Of a stretch of DNA of 44,108 bases, positions 1 through 8,926 are shown in pieces (the stretch's first letter is position 1; each line of letters opens with the position of its first letter). A program made the translations under genes and the position numbers. This DNA comes from Xanthobacteraceae bacterium (lineage in GTDB: Bacteria; Pseudomonadota; Alphaproteobacteria; Rhizobiales; Xanthobacteraceae), in the NCBI GenBank assembly GCA_030037885.1, contig JASHPU010000203.1, forward strand, positions 1-44,108. The letters are read 5' to 3'. The notes below the pieces were generated by a model. That model had not been told where the DNA came from and ran no database searches. It saw nothing but the letters and a program-made list of their open reading frames with translations.

Positions 1-1
1 C

Positions 2-1375
2 GAAGCCAAAGAGGAGATGGCCGAGATCGTCCAATTTCTCAAGGACCCGAAACAGTACGGCAGGCTTGGCGCCCGCGTGCCCAAGGGCGTGCTCCTGGTC
101 GGGCCGCCCGGCACCGGCAAGACGCTGCTGGCGCGCGCCGTCGCCGGCGAAGCCGGCGTGCCGTTCTTCTCGATCAACGGCTCGGAGTTCGTCGAAATGT
201 TCGTCGGCGTCGGTGCCGCGCGGGTGCGCGACCTGTTCGAACAGGCCCGCGCCAAGGCGCCCGCCATCATCTTCATCGACGAGCTCGACGCCATGGGCCG
301 CGCCCGCGGCGCCTTCGCCTATGGCGGCCACGACGAGAAGGAGCAGACGCTCAATCAGCTTCTGGTCGAGCTCGACGGCTTCGATTCGCGCACCGGCCTC
401 GTCCTGATCGCCGCCACCAACCGGCCGGAAATTCTCGATCCGGCGCTGCTGCGCGCCGGCCGCTTCGACCGCCAGGTTCTGGTCGACCGCCCCGACAAGG
501 CCGGCCGCATCGACATCGTCAACATTTACCTCAAGGGCCATCGGCTCGGTCCCGACGTCGATCCCGAGCAGATCGCCGCGCTGACGCCCGGCTTCACCGG
601 AGCGGACCTCGCCAATCTCGTCAACGAGGCGGCGCTGATCGCCACACGGCATCGCGCCAACCAGATCACGATGGACGATTTCACCAATGCCGTGGAGCGG
701 ATCATTGCCGGGCTGGAGAAGCGCAAGCGCGTGCTCAATGCCAAGGAGCGCCAGGTCGTCGCCTATCACGAGATGGGCCACGCGCTGACCGCGATGTCGC
801 TCCCTGGCGTCGATCGCGTGCACAAGGTCTCGATCATTCCCCGCGGCATCGGCGCGCTCGGCTACACCATTCAGCGGCCGACCGAGGATCGCTTCCTGAT
901 GACGCGCGAGGAGCTCGACAACAAGATGGCGGTGCTGCTCGGCGGCCGTGCCGCGGAATGGATCGTGTTCGGCCACCTCTCGACCGGCGCCGCCGACGAC
1001 CTCGCCAAGGTCACCGACATGGCCCGCGACATGGTCATGCGCTTCGGCATGGACAAAGAGCTCGGCCCGGTGTCGTACGAGAGCCCGCGCTCGCCGTTCC
1101 TGATCAACGCGCCGTCGCCCGAAGGCTGGCAGGAGCGCCGCTACAGCGACGAAACCGCGCATGCCATCGACCAGGCGGTGCAGCACATCGTGCAGACCTC
1201 GTTCGACCGCACCGTGACGATCCTCCGGGATCACCGCGATCTGCTGGAGCGCGGCGCCAAAATGCTGCTGGATAAAGAGACGCTCGACGACACCGAGCTG
1301 CGCGAATTCGAAGACGAGGTCCGGGTCGCGGCACGCGAGCCGGCAGTGCCGTTGGCGCCGCGGGCGGTGAACTGA
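2..1375 (+). CDS. ftsH: ATP-dependent zinc metalloprotease FtsH, 5' end outside window
   Basis: C-terminal part (about 458 residues) of a membrane-anchored AAA+ protease that unfolds and degrades membrane and short-lived cytosolic proteins. The frame is open from base 2, and the N-terminal membrane segments lie upstream of the window. Visible motifs are Walker A GPPGTGKT (101-124), Walker [10 protein letters not shown], the second region of homology [20 protein letters not shown] (about 412-471), and the zinc site HEMGH (767-781). A likely third metal ligand lies in the [10 protein letters not shown] stretch. FtsH proteins usually have HEAGH; Met in the middle is a mild variant that keeps both His and the Glu. 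FtsH is about 610-640 aa, so roughly 160-180 residues are missing. An M50 intramembrane protease follows 236 bp downstream. This may be an accessory FtsH copy rather than the housekeeping one, which cannot be decided here. Confidence 0.95.
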   Translation, partial: EAKEEMAEIVQFLKDPKQYGRLGARVPKGVLLVGPPGTGKTLLARAVAGEAGVPFFSINGSEFVEMFVGVGAARVRDLFEQARAKAPAIIFIDELDAMGRARGAFAYGGHDEKEQTLNQLLVELDGFDSRTGLVLIAATNRPEILDPALLRAGRFDRQVLVDRPDKAGRIDIVNIYLKGHRLGPDVDPEQIAALTPGFTGADLANLVNEAALIATRHRANQITMDDFTNAVERIIAGLEKRKRVLNAKERQVVAYHEMGHALTAMSLPGVDRVHKVSIIPRGIGALGYTIQRPTEDRFLMTREELDNKMAVLLGGRAAEWIVFGHLSTGAADDLAKVTDMARDMVMRFGMDKELGPVSYESPRSPFLINAPSPEGWQERRYSDETAHAIDQAVQHIVQTSFDRTVTILRDHRDLLERGAKMLLDKETLDDTELREFEDEVRVAAREPAVPLAPRAVN

Positions 1376-1407
1376 CCTCGCATCTGCCTTACAAGCGGCG
1401 TTGTGTT

Positions 1408-1520
1408 CACCTCATCCTGAGGTGGCCGCGAAGCGGCCCTCGAAGGATGTAGGCCAAGGCGCTGCGGCCTCACCCTTCGAGGCTCGGCGCTTCGCGCCGA
1501 GCACCTCAGGGTGAGGATGA
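1408..1520. repeat. Interspersed palindromic repeat (CCTCATCCTGAGGT type)
   Basis: Intergenic element between ftsH and the M50 gene. Its ends are inverted: CCTCATCCTGAGGT at 1410-1423 and ACCTCAGGGTGAGGATGA at 1503-1520. Internal hairpins are GGCCGCGAAGCGGCC and CTCGGCGCTTCGCGCCGAG. This architecture is common as a dispersed non-coding repeat in Bradyrhizobium-like genomes (from memory). It could fold in RNA and attenuate read-through from ftsH. The rest of the 1376-1611 gap shows nothing else. Confidence 0.8.
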
Positions 1521-1611
1521 ATGTTGGTGGCGTGACGCTACCGCCGCTGGCAGAACAACGGCCCGGCTGCTAAAGCCATCGTGCCCATCGCACGGACGCA
1601 GCAGCGGGTTC

Positions 1612-2304
1612 ATGACGCCTCAGTTCAATATGGTCGGCTACGAGATTTCGGTCTGGCTCTTGCCGATCCTGATCGCGGTGACGTTCCACGAGGCGGCGCA
1701 CGGTATCGTCGCCCATCTGCTCGGCGACGACACCGCTTGGCGGCTCGGCCGCGTCAGCCTCAATCCGTTCAAGCACATCGATCCGTTCGGCACCGTCGTG
1801 CTGCCGGCCTTGCTGCTGTTGGCCCATTCGCCGTTCCTGTTCGGCTATGCCAAGCCGGTGCCGGTGAATTTCCGCGCGCTGCGCCATCCCCGCCGCGACA
1901 TGATCCTGGTCGCGGCGGCGGGCCCGGTCATGAACCTGATCCTGGCAACGCTCGCCGCGCTCGGCTTCCATCTCCTCGGCTACGCGCCCGACCTTGTGGT
2001 GCGCTTTGTCGGCGAGAACTTGCGCAACTTGCTGGTGCTCAACGTCGTGCTCGCCGTGTTCAATCTGGTGCCGATCCCGCCGCTCGACGGCGGCCGCATC
2101 CTGGTCGGCGTGCTGCCCAAGGCGCTGGCAAGGCCGCTGGCGCGGCTCGAACCTTACGGCCTCGTCATCCTGATCGGGCTCCTGATCGTCCTGCCGCTCC
2201 TCGGCGCGCAGTTCGATCTCGACCTCAATTTCATCTCAATCGCGATCGCGCGCGCCACGCGGGCCATCATCGGCGCGATCCTGCAGATCACCGGCAATGG
2301 TTGA
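1612..2304 (+). CDS. Site-2 protease family (M50) membrane metalloprotease
   Basis: 230-aa polytopic protein of the M50 intramembrane metalloprotease family, which cuts substrates inside the membrane. The zinc motif HEAAH is at residues 26-30 in the first hydrophobic segment. The conserved NPFKHIDPFGT stretch follows at about 51-61. The third-ligand motif PPLDGGR is at about 156-162, after the NxVPIPPLDGG pattern typical of the short, PDZ-less group. About five to six hydrophobic segments are visible. It lacks the PDZ domain of RseP, so it belongs with the small S2P-like proteases of unknown substrate. The ATG at 1612 starts the family-like sequence; the gene lies on the same strand as ftsH but a repeat element separates them. 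Function as a protease is strong, substrate unknown. Confidence 0.92.
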   Translation: MTPQFNMVGYEISVWLLPILIAVTFHEAAHGIVAHLLGDDTAWRLGRVSLNPFKHIDPFGTVVLPALLLLAHSPFLFGYAKPVPVNFRALRHPRRDMILVAAAGPVMNLILATLAALGFHLLGYAPDLVVRFVGENLRNLLVLNVVLAVFNLVPIPPLDGGRILVGVLPKALARPLARLEPYGLVILIGLLIVLPLLGAQFDLDLNFISIAIARATRAIIGAILQITGNG

Positions 2305-2350
2305 AGGCGCCGGAGTACCCTCGGCGGCAGATTCATTCATGAGGGCGGAG

Positions 2351-2377
2351 GGCGGATTAGCGTTAGCGTAATCCGCC
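2351..2377. repeat. Perfect inverted repeat GGCGGATTA / TAATCCGCC
   Basis: GGCGGATTA (2351-2359) and TAATCCGCC (2369-2377) form a 9-bp stem with a 9-nt loop, 47 bp after the M50 stop. A further half copy, GGCGGATTACGCC, lies at 2395-2407. Hairpins of this type are common dispersed repeats in proteobacteria. There is no T-tract, so a role as terminator is only possible. Confidence 0.7.
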
Positions 2378-2450
2378 AATTCGGTTCGCGTCACGGCGGA
2401 TTACGCCTTCGGCTGGCCCGTTTTCCGGTTCAATTGAATCGTTCTCAATT

Positions 2451-2569
2451 CGTCATTGCCGGGCTTGACCCGGCAATCCATGCTGCGGTTGAACTTACGT
2501 ACCCTTGCGAACAGCATCAATCACCGACACGTCAGCATGGATGCGCGGGTCAAGCCCGCGCATGACGAG
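2451..2569. repeat. Dispersed repeat, CGTCATTGCCGGGC...CATGACGAG family
   Basis: Two palindromes in tandem: CCGGGCTTGACCCGG near the left end and GCGCGGGTCAAGCCCGCGC near the right end, bounded by CGTCATTG and CATGACG. A second copy with the same two-palindrome layout lies between kdpC and kdpD (25319-25410), and a half copy lies at 7886-7919. The copies also share flanking AATTGAATCG. The remainder of 2305-2708 holds no supported gene. Confidence 0.85.
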
Positions 2570-2708
2570 TAATATAAGAGTGGTTCACTCCGAAAGGAAA
2601 CCGCTTTAGCCCGTCGACGTGCTGCTTAGGTCGCGCGTGTACGCTTAAACTTTTCAATCACCATGTCGGCGCCGTCCTGCAGGAGCTTGTCGAGCGCGAG
2701 CCCTCAAG

Positions 2709-2912
2709 GTGCAGCCCGAATATTTTTTCGAAGGCGCGCCGAAAAGCGAAAAGATAAAATCCCTGCCATATCCGCCGGGCGTCAAGCTTTTAGACGAGTT
2801 CCCGGACGCGGTAGAACATTACTCCCTTCTCCGATGCTTCCTGAAAATCAAAGATCGTCAGATGAAGCGCCACATTGTGGCACTCGTTCAACGCGTCGCG
2901 GATAACCAGTGA
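2709..2912 (+). pseudogene. C-terminal remnant of a XRE-type transcriptional regulator
   Basis: About 67 codons encode a sequence resembling the segment after the helix-turn-helix in alphaproteobacterial XRE regulators. It begins VQPEYFFEGAP, as in the usual 'L.V.P.YFFEG' transition, and ends in a helix like FLKIKDRQMKRHIVALVQRVA, matching the typical 'F..I.D...RR.IV.LV..IA' tail. The upstream frame stays open for several codons but shows no recognisable HTH, so the DNA-binding half is missing or out of frame. The fragment sits just before the restriction-modification gene and could be the decayed controller of that locus. A short independent gene starting at GTG 2709 is the alternative. Confidence 0.45.
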
Positions 2913-3135
2913 TTCAAAACTGTTGCCATCCACTTTTCGGCGCCGTAGGGTGAGCTGAGCGCAGCGAAGCCCACGCGGTTCGATGAGCCGGGGATGAACA
3001 CGCGGGCACGGCGCTTCGCGCCTTTGTCCACGCTACGCTTGCTGGTCAACCGCGACGTCAAGGCCGATGAGACAAACGGCGTCTGGCCTTTGCCAAAGTG
3101 CGTGCTATGTACGCAATGGGAGTCGGACCAGCCGA

Positions 3136-6100
3136 ATGCCGCAAGGGACGCTGTTTACGGAAGACTTTCTCAATGAGGGCATCCAGGGAACGGATGCTTG
3201 GCGAGGTATTACGACTGGTGCTTTGCTGGCCTTCCGCCAATTATTGCAAACCACCTTCAACGCGGTTGCCGATCCGGTGCGTCTCAATGAGGCGCAGACC
3301 GAGGAACGCATCGTTAAACCGATCCTTGAGAGTCTCGGATGGCACGGATGTTTCTGGGTTCAGGAGCGGCTTGAAACCAAGGGCCGAGCTAACGTCCCCG
3401 ATTACCTGTTTTTCGGAACGCCGGAAGACTTCGCCAAGGCCGATCGCCAGCGCAGTGCAAGGGGGCGGTATCCGTTCGCGATCGCCGTTGGCGACGCCAA
3501 AGCATGGGCTATTGATTTGGACCGGCGCGGGTCCGGCGCAGGCGCGGAGGAAACTCCGTCCGGGCAAATTCTGCGATACCTGTCGCGTGCCGAAACCCAA
3601 TCCGAGCGTAAGATTCAGTGGGCCATTCTCACCAGTGGCTGGCGCTGGCGACTCTACTACCAAGGCGCAAAATCACGGCTCGAAGAATTTTTCGAGGTTG
3701 ACCTTGGTTGGCTGTTGGCGGTCGCTGGCATCCAAGGCGAACTTGGCATAGGGACACGTCCTGCCAACTTCCAAGATGATACCGCTTGGCGCGAGCATCT
3801 GCTGACGCTGTTCTGGCTGATGTTTCGCCGCGAGGCCTTTCTGCCGGGGGCTGACGGGCGCACGTTCCATCAAGTCGCGCTGGCCGAGGGCCGCGATTGG
3901 GAAGCCAAGGTCCGCCAGAGCCTCGCTGGCGTCGTTTTCGAAGGGGTGTTCCCCGACCTGATACGGGCTTTGGCGCGTTCCGATTCGCAAGCTCCCGATC
4001 CTATTACGCCGTCTTACCTCGGAGTCATTCGCGAAGCGGCGTTGACGCAGCTTTATCGCCTGCTGTTCGCGCTCTATGCTGAAGATCGTGATTTACTACC
4101 GAAACGCGACCCGAATTACGGAGGCCTGTCGCGCCTGCGCGACGAAGTTGCCCAGCGCGTCGATGCCGGCACGGTACTGAGCGGACGTCGCAAAAGCTAT
4201 GCACACGTGTGTGCCGAATTGTTTGTCACCATCGATGAGGGCGACGATACGCTTGGTGTGCCGCCGTACAACGGTGGTCTGTTTTCCGACAAAACGGCGG
4301 CCACCGAGCTTCTTGAGCGTGCGGTTCTATCGGACGCCGATTTTGCGCCGCTGCTCGATCGTCTTGCGCGCACCAAAAAGGATGGGCGACGGGTTCGCAT
4401 AAACTTCCGCGATCTCTCCGTACAGCAACTCGGCTCAATCTACGAGCGCCTGCTCGAACACGAGCCGATTGTTGCGCCAGACAAACCCGACGGCATCGAC
4501 ATCCGCCTTAACCCGTTCGCGCGCAAGGGTTCCGGTAGCTATTACACGCCAGACGAATTGGTAAAGCTTATCATCCAGCGCACCGTCGGCCCGCTGGTGG
4601 AGGAGAAGCGAACGACCTTTCTCAAGCGAGCTGAAGAATTGTCGAAAGATCGGCAGCGCAAGGAGCTGCGCCTCGCTGAACTTTACAAGCTCGACCCAGC
4701 CGAAGCCGTGCTCAATCTGAAAGTGGTCGACCCGGCCATGGGGTCGGGTCACTTCCTTGTCTCGTTCGTCGATTATCTCGCCGAACGCGTGATTACCTTG
4801 ATGATCGAGGCACAGCATGACGTCACGTGGGCCGACTATGTGTCCCCTCTGGTTGGCCGCCTGGCCGATATATGGGCGAAAATTCGCGCCGAAGCCGACA
4901 AGCACGGTTGGCTGATCCGGGATGATCAGCTGAGCGATAAGAATCTGATCAAACGCTTTATCCTCAAGCGATGCGTTTACGGCGTTGATAAAAATCCCAT
5001 GGCCGTTGAGCTCGCCAAGGTGTCACTGTGGCTCCACACCTTTACCGCCGGCGCACCGCTATCCTTTCTCGATCATCACCTGAAATGCGGCGACTCGCTT
5101 TACGGCGAGTGGGTGCGCAAGGCGCTCGATGAGCTCGCCGCACGCGGCACGTTGATGATCAGCGACGCGGTACGCTCGGCGGAGGCCAGCATTGCCGGCA
5201 TGGCGCTGGTCGAAAGCCGCAGCGACGCCGATATTGCTGAGGTCAAACAGAGTGCCGAGGACTATCACAGCGTCGAAGCCAAGACCGAGCCGCTCCGACA
5301 CTTTCTTGACTTCTGGCACGCAGTGAAATGGCTCGATCTCTCATCGGACGAAAAGAAGGCCTTGCAGGCGCTGTTTGATGGGCATTTCGGTCAGCCGCTG
5401 CCAATCGCCGCCGGCCTGACGCCGCCCAACCCGCCGGCCGGTGCGCAAAATGGCGAGAATGGCCTGTTCGGCGATGCTGTGCGCCAGCTTGCGCTGGCCG
5501 GCACCGGCGTTGCCTCCGCACAGGACTACATCGTGTTGAAAGCGCTGTTGCAGAAGGCGCACTCGCTTTCCGCCGAACAAAAATTCCTGCATTGGCAGAT
5601 TGCATTTCCCGGCGTGTGGAAAAACTGGACCAGCGGCGATCTCGATGGCGGATTCGATGCCGTGATTGGCAATCCGCCGTGGGACCGCATGAAGATGCAG
5701 GAGGTCGAATGGTTCGCGGCGCGCGCACCGACGGTGGCCCACCAGGCCCGCGCCGCTGACCGCAAGCGGCTGATTGAAAGCATGAAGGCCGCCGGCGACC
5801 CGCTGATCGCACAGTACGAGCGCGCCGCTAAGATCGCCGACAACGCCATGCAACGTGCGCGCAAAAGCGGCGACTATCCGCTGCTGTCGCGCGGCGATAT
5901 CAACATCTATTCCTTGTTTGTTGAACGCGCGCAGGAGCTGATCAAGACCGATGGAATCGCCGGGTTACTGACGCCTTCGGGGATTGCTTCCGACCTCGGC
6001 GCGTCTACGTTCTTCCGCAAAGTTGCAACATCCGGACGCGCGCAGTGCTTGTTCGACTTCGAGAACCGGCGCGGCGACGGGCGCGAGCCGTTCTTTCCCG

Positions 6101-7413
6101 ATATCGACAGCCGGTTCAAATTCTGCACGTTCGTATGCGGCGGGCCAAAACGCAAAGTGCCGAGGACGGAATGTGCCTTTTTTCTACGCGATCCACCTGA
6201 TCGCGTTGCCGATCAGAACCGCTTTGCCCTGTCTGCTGCGGATTTTTCCCTGGTAAACCCGAATACCGGCACAGCGCCCATCTTCCGAACGAAGCGCGAC
6301 GCCGACCTGACAACCGCGATCTACCGCCGCCTCCCGGTGCTGGTGGACCGCTCGGGCGGGACCGAGAAGAAAGCTTGGCCGGTCCGGTACATGACGATGT
6401 TCCACATGACGAACGATAGTCAGCTGTTCTGGACGCGGGAGCGATTGGAAAAGGAACGTGCGTATCCGACAAATCTTGGGCATTGGCGCAAAGGCGAACG
6501 AGAATGGGTGCCGCTGTATGTTGGCCGAATGGTTCATCAATTCAACCATCGAGCGGCAACAGTTGAGCTGCACGATGAAAATGTGCACAATCCCGCGATC
6601 TCTGAGCATATTGATGAAACGCTGTTACGTGATCCTAACTTCTTTCCCGAGCCGCAATACTGGATTGAAGGCTCGAACGTTGATTGGCCGGCAAATCAAT
6701 CTGTGCAGCTCGGATTTCGTGATATCGCGAGGACGAACGACGCTCGTACCTTTATTTCGGCTTTGATTCCGTTGGCAGGAGTTGGCAACAAGCTGCCGTT
6801 AATTCAGGTGCCGAAAGTCCTGCTTTCCACGTACCTAGTCGCGAACTTCAACAGTTTTGTATTCGACTTTGTGATTCGTAACAAATCGCAAAGTACGAGC
6901 CTTAACTGGTACATCGTCGAACAGCTACCAATTATCGGTTCCGAGCATTACCAACGTCGCTTCGGCGGACTCAGCGCTGCCGAGATCGTCAAGGACCATG
7001 TGCTGCGCCTCACCTACACTGCTCACGACATGGCACTGTTCGCGCGCGATATGGGCTATGTTAATAAGAATGGCGCAGTGAAGCCGCCGATCATCTGGAA
7101 CGAGACAGAGCGGCGGCATCTTCGTGCACGGCTCGATGCGCTGTACTTTATTCTTTACGGCGTTACGGACGAGGATGACGCTCGTTATATCCTCTCCACT
7201 TTCCCGATCATCGAGCGCAAGGACCGCGAGGCGTTCGAGGGCGTCTATCTCACCTGCGAACTGATTCTCTGGTACAAACGCGCGCTCGAAGCGCGTGATC
7301 CCGACTCGACGGCCCCGGAGGCCGATGTCATTCGCCTCGCAAAGGAGCGCGCAGTTCGAGGCCGAACGCCAAATCTCGTTGATAACGGACCCAGGCGGCG
7401 CGACTCATGTTAA
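3136..7413 (+). CDS. Single-chain restriction-modification protein (type IIG-like), adenine-specific DNA methylase with N-terminal nuclease-like domain
   Basis: 1425-aa protein. The ATG at 3136 (MPQGTLFTEDFL) is preferred over the in-frame ATG at 3067 because a GGGAG lies about 12 nt upstream and the preceding 23 residues look non-coding. Residues ~35-200 resemble a PD-(D/E)XK nuclease domain: PDY at 88-90, D120-A-K122, then a Gln-containing helix (SGQILRYL). The helical connector contains SGSYYTP at 466-472. The class I N6-adenine methylase core has motif I DPAMGSGHFL (532-541) and motif IV NPPW (846-849), as in Eco57I-type enzymes. The last ~400 residues would be the target-recognition part. 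Bases about 6380-6960 are visibly AT-richer than the flanks, as often seen in laterally moved specificity domains. No separate R, S or helicase gene is adjacent, which argues against type I, BREX or DISARM. Cleavage activity is inferred from motifs only. Confidence 0.88.
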   Translation: MPQGTLFTEDFLNEGIQGTDAWRGITTGALLAFRQLLQTTFNAVADPVRLNEAQTEERIVKPILESLGWHGCFWVQERLETKGRANVPDYLFFGTPEDFAKADRQRSARGRYPFAIAVGDAKAWAIDLDRRGSGAGAEETPSGQILRYLSRAETQSERKIQWAILTSGWRWRLYYQGAKSRLEEFFEVDLGWLLAVAGIQGELGIGTRPANFQDDTAWREHLLTLFWLMFRREAFLPGADGRTFHQVALAEGRDWEAKVRQSLAGVVFEGVFPDLIRALARSDSQAPDPITPSYLGVIREAALTQLYRLLFALYAEDRDLLPKRDPNYGGLSRLRDEVAQRVDAGTVLSGRRKSYAHVCAELFVTIDEGDDTLGVPPYNGGLFSDKTAATELLERAVLSDADFAPLLDRLARTKKDGRRVRINFRDLSVQQLGSIYERLLEHEPIVAPDKPDGIDIRLNPFARKGSGSYYTPDELVKLIIQRTVGPLVEEKRTTFLKRAEELSKDRQRKELRLAELYKLDPAEAVLNLKVVDPAMGSGHFLVSFVDYLAERVITLMIEAQHDVTWADYVSPLVGRLADIWAKIRAEADKHGWLIRDDQLSDKNLIKRFILKRCVYGVDKNPMAVELAKVSLWLHTFTAGAPLSFLDHHLKCGDSLYGEWVRKALDELAARGTLMISDAVRSAEASIAGMALVESRSDADIAEVKQSAEDYHSVEAKTEPLRHFLDFWHAVKWLDLSSDEKKALQALFDGHFGQPLPIAAGLTPPNPPAGAQNGENGLFGDAVRQLALAGTGVASAQDYIVLKALLQKAHSLSAEQKFLHWQIAFPGVWKNWTSGDLDGGFDAVIGNPPWDRMKMQEVEWFAARAPTVAHQARAADRKRLIESMKAAGDPLIAQYERAAKIADNAMQRARKSGDYPLLSRGDINIYSLFVERAQELIKTDGIAGLLTPSGIASDLGASTFFRKVATSGRAQCLFDFENRRGDGREPFFPDIDSRFKFCTFVCGGPKRKVPRTECAFFLRDPPDRVADQNRFALSAADFSLVNPNTGTAPIFRTKRDADLTTAIYRRLPVLVDRSGGTEKKAWPVRYMTMFHMTNDSQLFWTRERLEKERAYPTNLGHWRKGEREWVPLYVGRMVHQFNHRAATVELHDENVHNPAISEHIDETLLRDPNFFPEPQYWIEGSNVDWPANQSVQLGFRDIARTNDARTFISALIPLAGVGNKLPLIQVPKVLLSTYLVANFNSFVFDFVIRNKSQSTSLNWYIVEQLPIIGSEHYQRRFGGLSAAEIVKDHVLRLTYTAHDMALFARDMGYVNKNGAVKPPIIWNETERRHLRARLDALYFILYGVTDEDDARYILSTFPIIERKDREAFEGVYLTCELILWYKRALEARDPDSTAPEADVIRLAKERAVRGRTPNLVDNGPRRRDSC

Positions 7414-7464
7414 CTTTCCGCCTGTTGACGACATCATATGGTTCGACCGAACTATCCGCAGGCC

Positions 7465-8097
7465 ATGCCAAGTTCAACTCAACGCGACCTGTTCGAGAGC
7501 GAAGCGCAACCTGAATTGTCCGCGGCCGACGCGGCACCTCCGGCCTATCGGTCCGATCCGGACCAGGTCCGTGCGCGGCTGCAGGCGATCTTGGCCGAAG
7601 CGCGCGCGCCGGAAAAGCTGCCTTGGGATCGCGACAAGCTCCTGGGCTATCGCACCATCTTTCCGCAAATGGCCGGCTGGCTGCCTGACGAAGAAGGCGC
7701 GCTCCGCCACCCCTTATTATTTGGAGGCAGCCTTCGTGCAGTGGCTTGGCAAAGCTCGGGCGCGAACAAAAAACGCGTCGCGAGACTGCGATCGCTTATC
7801 CTCACCCGCGCAGCGGGGGAGGATGAAGAGCGCCGGGCCGCGTCGCTTCTGAGAATTTTTCGCGGGCTTACTTGCGTCGATTCAGCATGGACCGCCGGGT
7901 CAAGCCCGGCGGTGACGATAATAAGGAAAAGCGTCATGAGAACGAGACGATTTGTACTCGTCACGGTCGGCGCCAATAATCGAACGCTACGAAGCGGCGG
8001 CGCGGCGGGGCATCGCGGCCGGATGGCCGACCTTGAAAATCTCATCGAGGCACCAGCGCGCCAGCTCGCCGCCGGAGGCAAACCAGACACCGCCTGA
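7465..8097 (+). pseudogene. Decayed small hypothetical protein downstream of the R-M gene
   Basis: The first ~80 residues (MPSSTQRDLFES ... LPWDRDKLLGYRTIFPQMAGWLPDEEGA) look like a short rhizobial hypothetical protein of about 100 aa, which in my recollection ends soon after the PDEE segment with an 'LRFEFE' helix. Here the frame instead runs into non-coding repeats (CTCACCCGCGCAGCGGGGGAGG-like at about 7800, palindrome at 7886-7919) and overlaps the convergent deacetylase gene by 111 bp. This suggests the native 3' end was lost near 7700. The start could also be ATG 7438. It lies 51 bp after the methylase stop and may have been co-transcribed. Function unknown. Confidence 0.45.
7886..7919. 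repeat. Half copy of the CATGGA...GTGACGA palindromic repeat
   Basis: CCGCCGGG (7892-7899) and CCCGGCGG (7905-7912) form a perfect 8-bp stem around TCAAG. It is flanked by CATGGA and TGACGA, the right-half arrangement of the repeat at 2451-2569. Confidence 0.75.
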
Positions 8098-8856
8098 GCC
8101 GCGCATGTGCCGGATGATGGTGCGCAACGCGTTGGCCCGGCCGGGACGGCCGGAAATGTACGGATGGAACTGGAACGGGCAGTACGTCGGCGCCGCTTTG
8201 GACTCTTCGTGAAATTCGTCGAACATCGCCTTCCAGACGATGAGCGCGTTATGCGGATTGCCGGCGTCGCTGGCGCGATGCTGATAGGTCCGGCCGTCGC
8301 CGAACGGCTGACGCGGCAGTTCGACCAGCGCGCCGCGGTCGCTTTGCCACAGGAACGGCAGATCGTGCGAGAACGAATTGCTGTTCCAGATAAAACCGTG
8401 CTCGATCAACAGTTCGAGGCTGTTCGGGCTTTGCGTGCAGGAGCGCCAGCCGAGCGGGCGCTGCCCGGTGCGGGCGCGGATCATATCGATGGTCTTGCGC
8501 ATCACGTCGCGCTCCTGGTCGCGGGTCAGGCTGCGCGCGACTTCGTGGTGATAGCCGTGACCGGCGATCTCATGGCCGGCGGCGACGATCGCCTTGACCG
8601 CATCGGGATAGCGCTCGGCAATGGCGCCGCAGGTGAAGAACGTCGCCTTCACGCCCTCCTCATGCAGGATGCGCAGGATGCGCCAGACGCCGGTGTGCGG
8701 CCCGTATTCGCACTGGGTGTATTCTTCGTGATCGCGGGTGCCGTCTTCGAGCGGCCGCACGTCTTCGCCGCCCTGGAAATCGAAGGTCAGCGTCACGGCA
8801 ACGCGTGCATCGTTCGGCCAGCGAAAACGCCCATTGTCATGGCGGTCTTGCAGCAT
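7987..8856 (-). CDS. Polysaccharide deacetylase family protein (NodB-fold, PuuE/HpPgdA-like subgroup)
   Basis: 289 aa. The start at 8856 (MLQDRHDNGRF) has an excellent AAGGAGG ribosome site 8 nt upstream; longer upstream extensions are low-complexity. The NodB-type domain fills the protein. The acidic residue of motif 1 is D26 in TFDFQGGE. Motif 2 is H100-G-Y-H-H104 in GHEIAGHGYHHE, and an R-P-x-G-W-R motif follows. The TFDF...HGYHHE signature belongs to the branch containing HpPgdA-like deacetylases and PuuE allantoinase rather than classical chitooligosaccharide deacetylases. No signal peptide is visible, so it is probably cytosolic. Substrate (allantoin, peptidoglycan or other) cannot be decided. 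It lies downstream of the kinase and cysteine-rich genes on the same strand. Confidence 0.88.
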   Translation of the reverse strand: MLQDRHDNGRFRWPNDARVAVTLTFDFQGGEDVRPLEDGTRDHEEYTQCEYGPHTGVWRILRILHEEGVKATFFTCGAIAERYPDAVKAIVAAGHEIAGHGYHHEVARSLTRDQERDVMRKTIDMIRARTGQRPLGWRSCTQSPNSLELLIEHGFIWNSNSFSHDLPFLWQSDRGALVELPRQPFGDGRTYQHRASDAGNPHNALIVWKAMFDEFHEESKAAPTYCPFQFHPYISGRPGRANALRTIIRHMRGSGGVWFASGGELARWCLDEIFKVGHPAAMPRRAAAS

Positions 8857-8926
8857 TTGTTTCGCCTCCTTGGCGTTCGCCGCAGATTCTAGACGAGGCG
8901 CATGATTGCTTCCACGATCACGCACG

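Noticed and set aside
3067-3135. Earlier ATG for the R-M protein
   Set aside because: The 23 extra residues look non-coding; ATG 3136 has a better placed purine-rich site and a typical protein start.
3136-8097. BREX or DISARM locus around the methylase
   Set aside because: No PglZ, BrxC, helicase or DUF1998-type genes adjacent, and the N-terminal nuclease-like domain fits a stand-alone type IIG enzyme better.
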